Shown one piece after another: positions 51,189 through 62,949 of a stretch of 64,000 bases of DNA. This DNA comes from Pyropia yezoensis (taxonomy: Eukaryota > Rhodophyta > Bangiophyceae > Bangiales > Bangiaceae). The DNA lies in the NCBI GenBank assembly GCA_009829735.1, contig CM020619.1:750590-814589 (forward strand). Direction: 5' to 3'. Position 1 is the first letter of the stretch; the number at the start of each line of letters is the position of its first letter. The position numbers and the translations under genes are program-made. Below the pieces are notes generated by a model, which had not been told where the DNA came from, did not search any database, and saw only the letters and a list, made by a program, of their open reading frames with translations.

Positions 51189-54100
51189 ATGGAGGAAGAC
51201 ACCGTCGCCCCGCCAGGCGGGGGGGCGGTTGGCATTGTTGCCACGGCGCGGCCGCTCGACCCGACCATCGCCGCCGCCCTCGCCGACGATAGCGGCGGCG
51301 GTGGCGGCGGTGATGGGGACGGCGCGGCGGCGGCGGTGGCGGCGACACAGGCGGCAACGGCGGCGGCACCGGTGGCGGCGACGGCGGCGGCGGCGGCGGC
51401 GGCGGCGGCTGGCCCGACCGAGCGGGCGCGCGCCGCCGCGTCGGCGGCACGGCGGCGGGCGCGGCGGGAGTTTGCGCTGCCGCCGCTCGCGCAGCAGCGG
51501 TACAAGGTGAACTAGATTATTGGGCAGGTGCGTTATTGGGGGGGTGGGGCAAGGCTGGGAGCTCTGGAGAGGGGGGGGGAGGAGAGGTGGATTGATGGGA
51601 CCCTGGCTGGATGGGGATGGAGGGGGGGGGGTGACCGAGATGGGGTGGGGTGGGGTGGAGGGTGTGGGGGGGGGGCTCCGAGACTCAAGATGGGGGCTGC
51701 CAGGGAGGGAGCCAGGGGGATGGCGAGGGGTGGTGGAGTCCAGGTGGGATGACGGGCTAGCGAGAGGGCGGGGTAGCTCTCCGAGTGCGGCACGGGTGGG
51801 GAGCTAAGGGGGTGGGGGAGGCACCGTCCAACCATTTCGCTGCACACGGGGGGGGGAGGGGAGGGAGGCGTTGGCCACGTCCCGGTGACGGGCACGGTGA
51901 TGCCGTCGTGGCCGGGCGGGTCTGGCTGGCATCCTTTCTTTGAGGGGCGCGGCGGGGTGGTGACCACCTTTGCCTGCCGGCCCGTGCCACCACGCCGCCC
52001 TGTGGCGGGCGTCATCGGTGCGGTACCCGGCGGCCGCCGCGCCCCCCCCCCGCCGTGGGCCGCTGCTCTCCCGCCGTGCGCCGCCCCTCCCCCCCTGTGT
52101 GCCACCACTCGCCGCATTGCATAATGGGGTGGGTGCGCCATTGGTTGGGCGCCGCGGGCGCCCGTCCTTACGGGCGATGGTGACGGCAATGGCGGCGGCG
52201 GTGTCGCTGTTGGCGCTGCGCGTCGTCTGGCCGGCGTCGCCCACGGACGGAGAGGACCCCCCGACTGACCGTTTTTTTGGCTGTCGCTTTGTGGCGGCGT
52301 CCGGTGCCCTTTGGGAGGGACTTCTCCCTCCCTGTTCCTGCCCCACGCTTCTTTCCATGCTTGCGCTTGTGCTCTTTCCCTTCCGCCCCCACCCACCCCC
52401 CCTCCACTTTGCTCCCCTGGGGCACACTGTGATTGTGGTCACCCCCCACAGGGCGCGTACGGGGTAGTGGTGTCGGCGACGGACCAACATACCGACAGGC
52501 AGGTGGCCATCAAGTGCATCGCAACGGTGTTGATTCAATCGGTGAAGCGACGCGCATCCTGCGGGAGCTCAAGTTTCTCCGTGAGCTCAAGTTTCTCCGT
52601 CTCCTCCGTTCCCATGAGAATGTCGTCTCCATCCTCGACGTGCTGCTGCCGTCGGATACGGAAAAGTTTCGCGACGTGTGCGTTGTGTTTGAGCTGATGC
52701 CCATCGACCTCCACTGCGTCCTGCGGCCGCCCCTGCAGGTGACACTATCACCCGACCACCAGCGGTTCATCATGTACCAGCTGCTGGCGGGGCTCGCCTT
52801 TCTCCACGCCTCCAACGTGCTGCACCGGGACCTCAAGCCCGCCACGCGTGCGAGGTGCGGATTTGCGACTTTGGCCGTGCTCGCGCTGCGTTTGCGACGA
52901 CACCCGGCTCTGACGGGCGGGACCCGACCGAGACGGTCTTCTGGACCGACTATGTGGCCACCCGCTGGTACCGCGCGCCAGAGCTCCTCCTGTCAGCCTA
53001 CACCAGCTACTCGACCGCCATTGACCTGTGGTCGGCCGGCTGCATCTTTGCCGAAGTGGTCAGCGGCGGCGTGCCCCTCTTCCCCGGCCTCAACAACCAC
53101 GACATGCTCTCCCGGCAGGTGGCGCTGCTTGGAACCCCCGCCCCGTCGGCAATGGAGACGGTGCGGGACACGGCGGCCAAGCGGTACCTCCTTTCCCTCC
53201 CCGCCTCTGCGGGCGGGGGCCCCGACGCGCTCGCCGCGGCGCTCCCATCGGCAGACCCCCACGCGGTGCGCATCATCCGGCAGCTGCTGGTGTTCGACCC
53301 CCGCGCCCGCGCATCGGCTGCCGAGCTGCTCGACGACCCTTGATTTGCCGAGTACCGTGCTGATGATGTCGGGCAGAAGGCGTACATGCCGTCCGGCTCG
53401 CCGCTGCAGTGGGCGGAATTTGAGTTTGAGCGCTACAAGCTCGACACGGAGCAGATGCGGTGGCTCTTCCTCAAGGAGATGGCCATCTACCACCCGACGC
53501 AGGCGCACGTCATCCTTCGCTCTCTGCCCCATACGGTGGATGAGGAGGAGGCGGCGCCGGCGGCCCCTTCGGCGGCGGGAGGGGGCGCCGCCAACGCCGC
53601 CGCCGCCGCCGCGCCACCAGCCGAGCCGTCCCTCGAGTACGCCGTCCCATCTGAGGCGGCGCGCTTCCGTGCAACCATGCTGGCGGTGCAAAGCGGCGCG
53701 GAGCCGCCGCCCGGGTGGACTTCCCTCCCCACCCAAACAATGCACGGCATGGTTGGCGGCGCTGTCGATCCGCTGCTCGACAACCACAACCTGGCCGCGC
53801 GGGCGAGGGGGCAGGCCGCGGCGGCCAAGGCGGTGACGGAGGCGGCGGCGGCGGGGGCAGGGGCCCCCACCGCCACCGCCTCTCCTGCCGCCACCGCCGC
53901 CGCCGCTAATGCCATTGCTGCCGCCGCCGCTGCAGCGACCGCCGCCGCCGCTGCCGCCAGCGCCACGTCCGCCACCGCCAGCCGGGCTCCCGTCCCCAGC
54001 GCCGGCGTGCTCGCTCACGGGACGGTCAATGGCGTTGGTGGGGGGGCGCCGGAGATTGGCGGCCCCGGCGGCACCCCCGTCGACTCGCTCTCCCCAATGG

Positions 54101-54336
54101 CGTCCTACATGGACGACGAAGACGGTGGTGGCGGCGGTGGCGGCGGCGTCGGCGGCGTCGGCGGCAGCGGCGGCGGCGGCCTAGACGGCGGCAGCTGCGG
54201 TGGTGGGGCGGAGGATATGGCGCTCACCAGCCCCCTGGTAGTCGTGCCGCCACTCGTGTGGCCCGCCCCGGGGCTATCGTCGGAGCTCGCTGACGGCGGC
54301 GGGGGGGGGGGGTGTGACGATATGACCAGGGGATGA
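51189..54336 (+). pseudogene. MAP kinase (TDY type), multiply disrupted
   Basis: Exon 1 (51189-51527) encodes a Gly/Ala-rich head and the start of the kinase fold (RYKV-stop-IIGQ). The intron 51528-52451 starts GTGCGT and ends CCACAG, phase 0. Exon 2 opens with GAYGVVVSATD and VAIKCIATV, matching the Gly-rich loop and Lys of MAPKs, then RSHENVVSILDVL, FELMPIDLHCVL, LHRDLKPA, VRICDFGRARA, and the activation site FWTDYVATRWYRAPELLL (TDY). The MAPK C-lobe (STAIDLWSAGCIFAE, FPGLNNHDMLSRQVALLGTP) and a long Ala/Gly-rich extension follow. Damage: TAG at 51513, a frameshift near 52,535, an 18-bp tandem duplication (52565-52600), a small deletion with frameshift after HRDLKPA, and TGA at 53341. It cannot make an active kinase as written. 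Confidence 0.88.
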
Positions 54337-55274
54337 TTACTGTTCTAAGGGCAAGGGGGCGGTGGGTTCAGGGAGCAGGGGTGTGAAGAGAGCGAGAGGG
54401 AAGTGGAAGGTGGGGGGGCGGGGGGTTATCAGTCCCCGCCAGGGGGTCTGGGGGGGGAAACGGTGCACTGGGGCGCCCTATCACAGAGGCAGGCATGAGC
54501 TTTCCTTATTCCTTCTGCTACCCCGCGTGACCATCGTTTCCATTTTCTTTGCCTCTGCGTCCTTCACCCCACTCGGTCCGCTTGTCCATCTGTCTGCGTG
54601 CGTACCCACCCGCGGCTGCCCGCCTGCCGCCTCCTTGCCGGCGCCCACCAGTTTCCCTCTCAGAGTTGTCCCGCCTGCGTGACGGTCAGTCCTCTTTCTT
54701 CTTTCGTATTCAAGGGCTCGACTGCGCGGCCGGCCGACTGCCCACAGGTGTGCGCACCCGGCGGCTGACCGCAGCCCGGCGCGCGCGCACGTCCCCCTAC
54801 CGCCGCGCGCCTCCGCCACGGTGGCCGTGGTGGTGGGAGGCGGGGACGGCCAGGGCGGGCGGCAGCGACCCGCCCTATCTCCCCCCGCCCCCCCACCCCG
54901 CCAAATCACCTCTGCGCACGAGCGGGCCGCCCAACGCGGCCACGCCCACCTCACCGCCGCCGCCCCTCCCGCCGCGGCCGGCCGCCGACCGTGACAACCC
55001 GGCACCGCCCACCCGGTCGCACCACCGCCGGCCACCCCGTCCCCCCACACTCCACTCCACCCCGCCCAGCACCTTTGTCCTTCCCCCTTCCCCCCCCCCC
55101 CCCCCCGTCAACCATTTCAACCCCTCCCCCTTTCCCCCATATCCGCCCCCCACCCCTCAAACGCGGTGTGCGCCGCCGGCAACACCCCACCCCCCTTCCC
55201 CCCACCCCCTCCCAATTTCAGGGCGCGGTAACCCCGACGCCGCCGCCCTCCCGCCCGTCGGCCACCACCCCTCC
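54337..55274. other. Low-complexity spacer
   Basis: G-rich then C-rich DNA; T-rich pieces at about 54,500-54,560. Possible 3' exons of the minus-strand exon at 55275-55733 would lie here, but none can be assigned. Confidence 0.4.
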
Positions 55275-55733
55275 TCACCCCCCCCGCCGCCGCGGGAGCA
55301 TCACCCCCCCCGCCAGCGCCTCCACCTCATCCACCGCCAGGCCCGCCACCCACCGCATGTGGGTGCGCTGCATGTCCGCCGCCACCGCCCGCACCAGCCG
55401 CTCTTCGCTCAGGTGAATGGTCAGCAGCTCCCGCAGGCGCACCCAGTAGCCGCTGCCATTGGCCACGGCAATGGACGGCGGTGCTGCCGCCGCCGCCGCC
55501 GCCGCCCCGGCCCGCGTGGCGGGGGCAGACGCGGCGGCGGCGGTGGCGGCGGTGGCGGCGGCGGCGGGGGAGGAGGAGGAGGCGGGGGTGTCGGCGGCGG
55601 CAGGGGCGAGCCGCCGCCCCCCCCGGGCGGATGGGCCCCTGTGGGTGGCACCAAAGACGACGGGCAGGGCGGTGAGGGCGGCCGCAAACGGCGGGGCAAG
55701 GACCCCGGCGGCGACGCCCGCGGCGTCTTGCAT
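55275..55733 (-). CDS. Hypothetical first exon (minus strand)
   Basis: From the ATG at 55733: MQDAAGVAAGVLAPPFAAAL, VVFGATHRGPSARGGRR, a poly-Ala/Ser linker, then a segment of normal composition (SGYWVRLRELLTIHLSEERL, VRAVAADMQRTHMRWVAG, LAVDEVEALAGGVMLP). A GGGGTGAGG donor-like site falls near 55,280 on the minus strand, so the rest may be in exons further left. I do not recognise the family. The charged, helical C-terminal segment is the main reason to think it real, because chance frames here are pure Ala/Pro/Arg. Confidence 0.35.
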   Translation of the reverse strand: MQDAAGVAAGVLAPPFAAALTALPVVFGATHRGPSARGGRRLAPAAADTPASSSSPAAAATAATAAAASAPATRAGAAAAAAAAPPSIAVANGSGYWVRLRELLTIHLSEERLVRAVAADMQRTHMRWVAGLAVDEVEALAGGVMLPRRRGG

Positions 55734-57640
55734 GGTAGCAAGAAGAAAAGGGGGGGCAAGGAAGGGGGGGGGGCGGGGGGTGGAGGTTGTTTGCTATGGC
55801 GTCTTGTGGTGCGCCCTGATGAGGGGAGAGGGCAGTCGCAGGTGGGGGGGGGTGTCCGTAGGAGGACACACCGCCAGACGCGAGCGGGCATGGAACCGGG
55901 GCAAGGGCGGGACGCGGCCGGGGTATCGCGACGGGCGACGAGGAGGGAGGATGGCGGTGGCGGTAGGGACTGAAGAATACTGTGGCGAATATTCACGAAC
56001 TTTGGTTGGCAGCAAAAGAGCGAAAGGAACTTCGGGCTGAGCGAATTTAGTACGGGATGGTGCTTAATATATAGCCTATATCATGCATCGCGCGTCTGGC
56101 CCACCCCTGCGATCGGAACCTGTAGCATATGGGTTTTGGGTCCCACCGACACATACATAGACATGCTCTGAAGAGACGGGCGGGGGACGGGGGGGGGGCG
56201 GGGGCGGATGCCATCAAGGACGGCTGTAGGAGTCGTGGGGGCGTCCGCGGCGGCGTCGGGGCGCCGCCGCGGTGTGGACGCGCCACGGCCGCTCCGCGAC
56301 GGCGAGGAGGGCGGGGATGCGCGGTGCCCGCGGCGGGGAGCTTGCCGCACCATCAGGCGGGCGCGTAACCCGCGTCCCCGCCTTCCCAACGGCAGTATGG
56401 AGGTGGGCTATCGCCGACTGACGGGCGGACTTTGCCTCTGCGGCCCTCGTCTTCTCCCTGCCGCTGCTAGGCCCGCCGTCGCTGCCATCCCCCATGCCCC
56501 GGCCGCTGCCGCCTGGCGCCCTTCCACCCACCGCACGGCCGCCGCGCACCGGGTTCTGCTGGGAGAGTTTGGGCTCCTCGCGGACGGCGCTGCAGGCGGC
56601 GGCAGCGGTCGCGCTCCTTGTGCCGCAGCCTGACCCGCCACCGCCAGCGGTACTCCCCACCGCCCGCTGCAGCGACGGCCGGCGCGCCACTGCCGTCGGC
56701 GGCTGGTGCTAGCACCTCCGCCTCGGGTGGACGGCTGTCGCGCCGGGCGCGTCGGTGCCCAAGGCGGCAGCGTGCCCTGCTGCTCCGCCCGCTCCACCGG
56801 CGTCACGTTTTCGGACTGCCGTCGAGGCCTGCGGGGCCGCGTGTAGGTCGCGCGCCGGCCAGAGGCACCGGACAGCGACAATCTCACCGACCGCCGCGTC
56901 TCTGGCCACGCCACTGCCGTTTTTTCCACGCGCGAGCCGCCGGGAGGGGGGGTGCGCCGCCGTTGCCGCGGCGGTGGATGTGGTGCGGGGGTGGGCTTGG
57001 CTCCAGAGCGCGGTGGCATGGTAAAGAGGAGGGCGAAGGGGGGTGGGTGCGTGGGGAGCCACTGAGGGTCTGCGGCATTTTTCGACGGGGGTGGGGAGGG
57101 GGGGCTGAGGTAGAAGGCGGGTGGCGGAGGCGGGGTTGCGTCGTCGAGAGGCCGCTCGCCAGGGTCAAGGCCGGGGCGCGACTGCCAGTGTCAGTGCGCG
57201 TGACACGAGACTGGATTGGCGAGCACTTCCCTTGTCGAATATACGGAGCTTTCAACTTCTTTTTTGGAAATCTCGACAAACAGTGCACCTGGGGTCGATT
57301 GTGCGCACACGGGATAGTTTTCGTTTCCCGAAGCGAATGTGCATGCCCCTGTGGCAACACTGACGGGCCGAGGTTGCTCGTCCATCCAGCCCCCGCCTGA
57401 CAAAGATCAGACCCTGTTACGCCTGGGACTCAATGGCCGCTACAGTGGCTGCGGGAGGGGGGGTGGTCGGCAGACCAAGGTGTCCGCGAGCTGTGGCCAC
57501 CTGCCGTATGTACCTCGTGTCCCCGCGGACACCCGTTTGGTGTCCGAAGCCGGCCCCCAACGTGGCTCGCCACCTGGTCCAACCTCCCAGCCCCACCCGG
57601 CTGCACCTCGTGGTGCACCTCGCCTTGTACAATTGTCGCC
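55734..57640. other. Spacer with compositional open frames
   Basis: No gene is supported. A minus-strand frame from the ATG at 57019 to 56408 (MPPRSGAKPTPAPH...) is Arg/Pro/Ala-rich and could be chance. AT-richer patches at 55,970-56,130 and 57,190-57,350 resemble UTR or promoter DNA rather than coding sequence. Confidence 0.4.
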
Positions 57641-59253
57641 ATGCCCAGCTCTGCTGCGCGCGTCTCCCCGCCGCCAGAGCCACCTCCCCTTCATCATGTG
57701 TTCCCCCTGAGCGTTGTCCTCCTCCTTAAACCCACCCCCCCCTCCCCTTTCCCCAACCGCCTTTCCTTCATTCTCCCCGCCCCCAGTCTTCACCCGCCTT
57801 CCCCCCCCCCCCTGCCTCTGATGTCTTTCCCCCGTCCCCCACCCCCCCCCATCAACCCCGCATCCCCCATCTCCCCTCCCTCCATCCCCTTTCCCCCTGC
57901 CAACCCCCCCCGACGCTACCCCCTCCCCGCGCACCCTAGACTTCCCCCGGCCGCGGCCATCCGCAGCAGCACTGACAGGGTGGCGCTCCAAGCCAGCACT
58001 TCCCCCTCCTCACCGGGACGGAATGGGGAAACGGCAGCAGCACCAGCGGCGGCTGTAGTGGCGGCAGCGGCGGCACCAGGGACGTCCCGCCGCGTGTCCT
58101 TCCTCCCCTCGACGGTGGGGGTCCCGACGCTGCGCTTCCCCCCCCCCGGCTGCCCCCCCGCCCGGCGTCGTCGCCCCGTGCGTCATCTGCGACGAAGAGG
58201 TCCCCCCCACGGAGCTGGTCGGCGCCCACGGGTGCGCCCACAGGGCGTGCCGTCGCTGCTTGGCCATCTGCTGGGCGACCGCCATCACGGGCCGGGGGGG
58301 GGTGGCGTTCCCCCGCTGCCCCGTCACCGGCTGCCGCACCGTGGCGGCCACCGAGGATGTGGCGCCGCTGGTTGGGCCCGCCGTCGCGGCCGACCTCGCG
58401 CACCTCCGTTCCCGGTCGGTGACGCGGTCTTCCAGGGGGGAACCCCTGTGCTGCACCGCCCCTGGGTGTTGGGAGCCCCTGCCGCCGCTGCCAAACCCCA
58501 TCGCCTCGACGAGGGCGAGCGGGACGGCGGTGGGGGCAGAAGCCGCGGATGTGGCGGCGGCGGCGGCGGCGGCGGCCGTGGCAACGGCGGCGGCGCGGCG
58601 GAGGAGGGGATTGTGGCGTGCCCCCGGTGCTGCTCCACTACCTGTCGCCGCTGCGGGGCTGCCGCGCACGGCGGCGGCGAGTGTCCGGTGCCGGCGGTCA
58701 CCGCTTCCGTCGACACCACGACGGCGGTGTGGGCGATGGAGGCGGCGGCGGGGGCGTGCCCCCACTGTGGGGCCCACCGCGTGATGCCCGATGGGGGCGC
58801 CCCGTCCACTGGACGATGCGGGTGGTGTCAACGCTTGGTCCTCATCCGGCCTGCACCTCGGCTGAGGCGGCCGCTGCGAAGGGGGGGGCGCCGGCGGCGC
58901 CGGCGGCGAGGCGAGCAGCGCGGCGCCGCGGTGGCGGCGGCGGTGGGATCGACTTCGAATGGGCTCGTGAACTATTCGCGGGTGTCTTCCTGTTGGTTTG
59001 GGGCGGTGGGTTTTGGTTCATCCCTTTATATGGGCTGGCTTCCGGGCAAATCGCCATGTGGCCGGGTGGTGTCGTCGCGATCCCGTTGATAATCGTTGCG
59101 TCGGGAGTGTCTATGGTTGGGTTGCACGGCTTGCTCACGGGCGTCCGCCACTTAGGTGTCGCCGTCGCTGCCGCCGCGGCCCGCAGGTGGCGGTGGTGGC
59201 GGCAGCCGCACACAGGCGTGGAAGGGGCGGGAGGGGCCCCCACCGACGTTTAG
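57641..59253 (+). pseudogene. RING / RBR-like ubiquitin ligase with C-terminal membrane segments, broken across frames
   Basis: Starts at the ATG at 57641 with a Pro/Ser-rich leader. A RING-type zinc domain follows in a second frame (about 58,140-58,530): APCVICDEEVPPTELVG, HGCAHRACRRCLAICW, FPRCPVTGCRTV. A Cys-rich IBR/RING2-like block is in the first frame again (about 58,600-58,850): VACPRCCSTTCRRCG, ACPHCGAHRVMP, GRCGWCQRLV. The third frame supplies two hydrophobic segments (FAGVFLLVWGGGFWFIPLY and VVAIPLIIVASGVSMVG) and a basic tail, ending at 59253. RING-IBR-RING2 plus membrane anchors is a known ligase layout. The frame switches lie by C or G runs (58,137-58,147; about 58,540-58,600; about 58,878), so assembly indels are a real alternative to pseudogenisation. 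Confidence 0.55.
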
Positions 59254-59399
59254 AGTGTTCCGTAGAGGACTCCCGCCCGCGGCGTTCGTCGCCACGCAAG
59301 AGCGAAAGCGTACGGGGAGGATAGCCTGAAGAAAGCGCGCCTCTCATGACGGCCAACCTTGGTCGCGCCCGCGACGGCGGACAGTCGATGCACGAGGGG

Positions 59400-59615
59400 T
59401 GGCTGTCACTGGGGCTGGGGGGTCGGCTGCTACCGGCGCGGGGGCCTCTGCTGGCGACGGGGGGGCGGGTGCCGGCGGCGGGGGGGCGGCTGTTACCGGC
59501 GGAGGGGTGGCTGTCACCGGGGCTGGGGGGGCGGTTGCTACCGGCGGGGGGGCCTCTGGTGGCGGCGGGGGGATGGCTGCTTGCGGCGGGGGGGCGGCTG
59601 CTACCGGCGGGATAG
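59400..59615. repeat. G-rich minisatellite
   Basis: Iterated variants of GGGGGGCGGCTG(C/T)TACCGGCG with GGCCTCTG and GGTGGCTGTCACCGGGGCTG blocks, in irregular units of about 30-60 bp. All frames are repetitive, so no gene is called; the spacer 59,254-59,692 otherwise holds nothing recognisable. Confidence 0.75.
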
Positions 59616-59692
59616 GCGGCTGCTGGCGGCCCTTCTCGAGTCGTCCTCACTTTCAATGAGTTTGCTTCGCTTTTCTACGTTCTACTAGCAGA

Positions 59693-59754
59693 CTAGTGTC
59701 TATTCTACCTTGCAAAAGCTTCATATGAATCCGTCCAGAGATTCATTTGAAGCT
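59693..59754. repeat. Left terminal inverted repeat and subterminal palindrome
   Basis: Terminal 20 bp (59693-59712) followed after four bases by a hairpin-forming palindrome (AGCTTCATATGAATC ... GATTCATTTGAAGCT, 59717-59754), a probable transposase-binding region. Confidence 0.8.
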
Positions 59755-60667
59755 CTTCTCGGATCGCCCGATGCAGCACCCATTCATATGAAATCGGGTA
59801 TTCTTCCACCTACGAGATCACTCTCTGACGCTTCACGGCGGCCGTGCACCGCGAGCCACTGTTGGCAACAGCTGAACACAAAGCGCGTGACCACGAGACT
59901 CTGTCGCCGCATGCAAATTTTTAGGTGCTCGTCGACAGTTGCCCGCAACACCGCCCTGTCAACGCCCCGTCCCAGCAGTGCCACTTCTTCTACACGCCCC
60001 CCCCACGATCCCGCCGGCTCATCTGCCCGCCCTCTCTGCCACCACTCGATACCGACGTGATCCACCGGTGTGGCGCCATCACGTGACAGAACCCACCGAG
60101 CCAGACCGGTCTGTAGCCAAAGCACGTCGCTCGTATCCTTCTACCGGCCCCCCCCATGCTGGCAGGGGGCCCTTTTCGAGACACGGTCGCTGACCCACCC
60201 TCGCGGCCCATTCGTCCGTTGCCACTGCCACCCCACCCCCCGTCCCTCCCCCTGCCCCACAACGCCCCGGTCAGCTGGCCGTTCTCCAAACCGCTGTCCT
60301 CACTCAACGTGGACCCCTGCCTGGCGAGATTACACCACGTGCACCGCGCTGTGGCCCCCTCCAACACGCGGTAGCTTCTCGCGCGATCGCTACATACAGG
60401 CCCACTATTATACCACAACATGGGAGGCGTGCGCACGATGAGGGAGGTGCCAGTCCCTCCTGCGCGCCCCCCCTTCCACCCGCCTCCATACATCGTCACA
60501 CTCCGTCTCTGCTGAGAGCGCTCGCCCTCACGAACGTTGGCACTCGCGACGCAGCCACGCGCATCCCATAGGGTCGCCAACATATTTACCCAAGCGCTGA
60601 CAGCCCGCCCGACGAGCGACACCTTGGTGCCCGCCCACAGTAGATTCACTTCACCCTCGCCATCCCG

Positions 60668-62949
60668 TCACACACTCATCGCATGCGTGCTCCGCATGTG
60701 GCCTGCGAAGCAAGATCTGCCGGTGCGCGGGCCATACAGAAACGCCTCCTTGACTCCCGGGGTATCGCGGCAGGTTGAGCAAACAAGAGAAGTCTTGTAG
60801 GAGCACTCCAGACACTGGCGCTGGGCCAAGTGGTTGGTTGATGGATGCCGCCGCTTGGTTGTGGGTACCAAATGCGTGCCCACCCCGTACGCCAGGTGCG
60901 TCACATCCTCCTCGGGATTGGCAGGCACCGCCCGCTGCCGTGTGCCGGTGACGTCAAAGGTGTTGTCGATGAGCTCGGTCGCGAGTTGCTCGTAGAACTG
61001 AGTCTGCAGGAGTGTCGCGGCAGGCCCTCTTGCGCACTGGTACAGCATCCACGAGTCGACAAGGCAGATGCCCAGCAACGAGTGGTTGACACGCGTTGAC
61101 CAGTCGTGTGTGCCCAGCTTCTTCTCAAGCCGCAGATCGTCCTGCCGACAACGGTTGTGCCGGTCAATCTGAGAGCAACAGCCATAGTAGATCTCTGCCA
61201 CACGAGGTTGACGAACGATCAGGGACACCCGTTGAGCTCCACACTCTTCCGTTTCCCGCCACCGCAAGCGCTCGTACGGGGTGCCCGGTTGGTTGCTGGA
61301 AGCGGAGGCAATAAAGTACCGCCTCTCGCGATCCACCCATACCACGGCGATCAGGTCCGGCCGGCCGGACTCATCTCGATGGGTCATGGTCACTTGATCC
61401 CCTCGACCGCAGAGCTCGCGTGCGGAGAGGAACGCCAGAGGAAGCAGCCGATGTGCTGTCTTCACGACGCCGATGAAGCGTAAGCCAGCCGCCTTCAGAG
61501 CCATGGCCGCCCCAACACTTGCGAAATAAGAATCGGCGCACACAATCCGGTCCGTCCCCGACCATGGCTCCACCAACCGCATCATGATGACAGTGCCGTG
61601 GGCTCCGGCACGTTCCTCCTCAGTAAAGCTCGCATGCTGGTCCGCGGAGGTGGTGACCACGTGCAGCCGCAGCATGATCCCGCTCCGGCCGCAGGCGGCG
61701 TCTTGAATCTCACAGCCATTTTCGGGCTTCCGATCGATAGCTACGTAGTTGGGCAAGCCCCGCGATATCCAGTGACCACCTTGACCGTACCACCGCGATA
61801 ACGACTCATCCACGCAGATGGTGTCACCGGGGGTGACATTGGCTGCACCGTGGGCATTGATCGACCGCACGAAGTCGTTGACCAGCCCCCATCGTCGTTG
61901 CTCCGATCCCGGGTCAGGTGCGTCGGCATCTCCCGAGTTGCTTTAACTGAACGCCAGGCACGACCAGAGGGTGTCAAAACGACGGCGCGGCATTCCCGTG
62001 CTGCTTTCAAACGCTGGTGCAGGCAAGTGCTTAGTCCTCGGAGTGGTGGACCACAGCTCGGCACGTGTCCCAAACTCGAAGCGCGTTGAAAGAAGGAGGA
62101 TGCCAAAGAACTTTAAAACCTCCCCCGGTGCGGTAGTCGGATGGCCCTTGACCACCAACCTTGCCGAGGTCAAGACCACCATCCGTGTCAGCTGGTCGGG
62201 CGGGAAGACAGCCAGAAAGTAGTCCAGTGGCGAGCGCGTACGCCCGGTGCCGACAGAGTCCCCCCTCTCCGTGATAATCTCGCCGCCAAGCGTGCGACGG
62301 ACCACTGGCCGCGTGCGGCAGGGCCACCGATTGGCTGCAACACGTCAGCAGGCCCCCACTTGAAGCCGTGGGCCACGACGGGTGTTGGCTGCGCTGTCGT
62401 ACCCGTCGCGGCGGCGGCAGCTGCGGCGGACAGGGGTGAGGAAGAGAGTGCGGTGAGAGCCCGCTGGCTTGGGGGGTCCGCAGGGGACTCGAGGGAGGAG
62501 GACGCCAGAGGGAGGCCCGCCTGGCTCGGCCGGTCGCACTGAGGCTCGCGAGGAGGGAGTGGGGAACGGGGACCACGTGACAGGAGGGGAGCACCTGGCC
62601 CGGCAGTGGACGCGCCGCCGACTGGCCCATTCACTTGGCTGCCCGCCTCGTCCAAGGTCTCGAGTGGAGAAGGGGTGCCGTCGGCCGAGGGAGCGTATCC
62701 GGTCCGCACGTTCCGCAGCCCAAGGCACTTTTCCACCTCGTACCCGGACATGCGCCAGCGCGCTGTGACCGTCGTCACCAACCGGTTGTTTTTGTTCTTG
62801 TCTCTGCGAAACGCCGTCACGCAACCGTCGACCAACTTGGTAGTTGCAGCACTTCCGTACAGCCGCGCACACTCAGAGTAGTGCTTGATGTGCACGGCCT
62901 TGGCGTGGACTGCTGCGTCAATGCTCAATCGGCTGTCCGACTTCCCCAT
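60668..62949 (-). pseudogene. piggyBac-family transposase, one frameshift and one stop
   Basis: Starts at the ATG at 62949 (MGKSDSRLSID...). The N-terminal frame, with a low-complexity linker, ends by a frameshift near 62,310-62,330. The next frame has SPLDYFLAVFPPDQLTRMVV, EVLKFFGILLLSTRFEFG and RRFDTLWSCLAFS, a hallmark of the family, then an in-frame TAA (61943-61945). The same frame continues with the catalytic core: ICVDESLSRWYGQGG, NYVAIDRKPENGCEIQ, RIVCADSYFASVGAA, LRFIGVVKTAHRLLP. The end is a Cys-rich zinc domain (CLECSYKTSLVCSTC...CFAGHM). This is a cut-and-paste transposase acting in the nucleus. Two lesions make it probably inactive, although the core is otherwise well kept. Confidence 0.9.

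Noticed and set aside
54481-57019. Minus- and plus-strand Arg/Ala/Pro-rich frames
   Set aside because: Compositional; no splice-consistent continuation or conserved segment apart from the exon called at 55275-55733.
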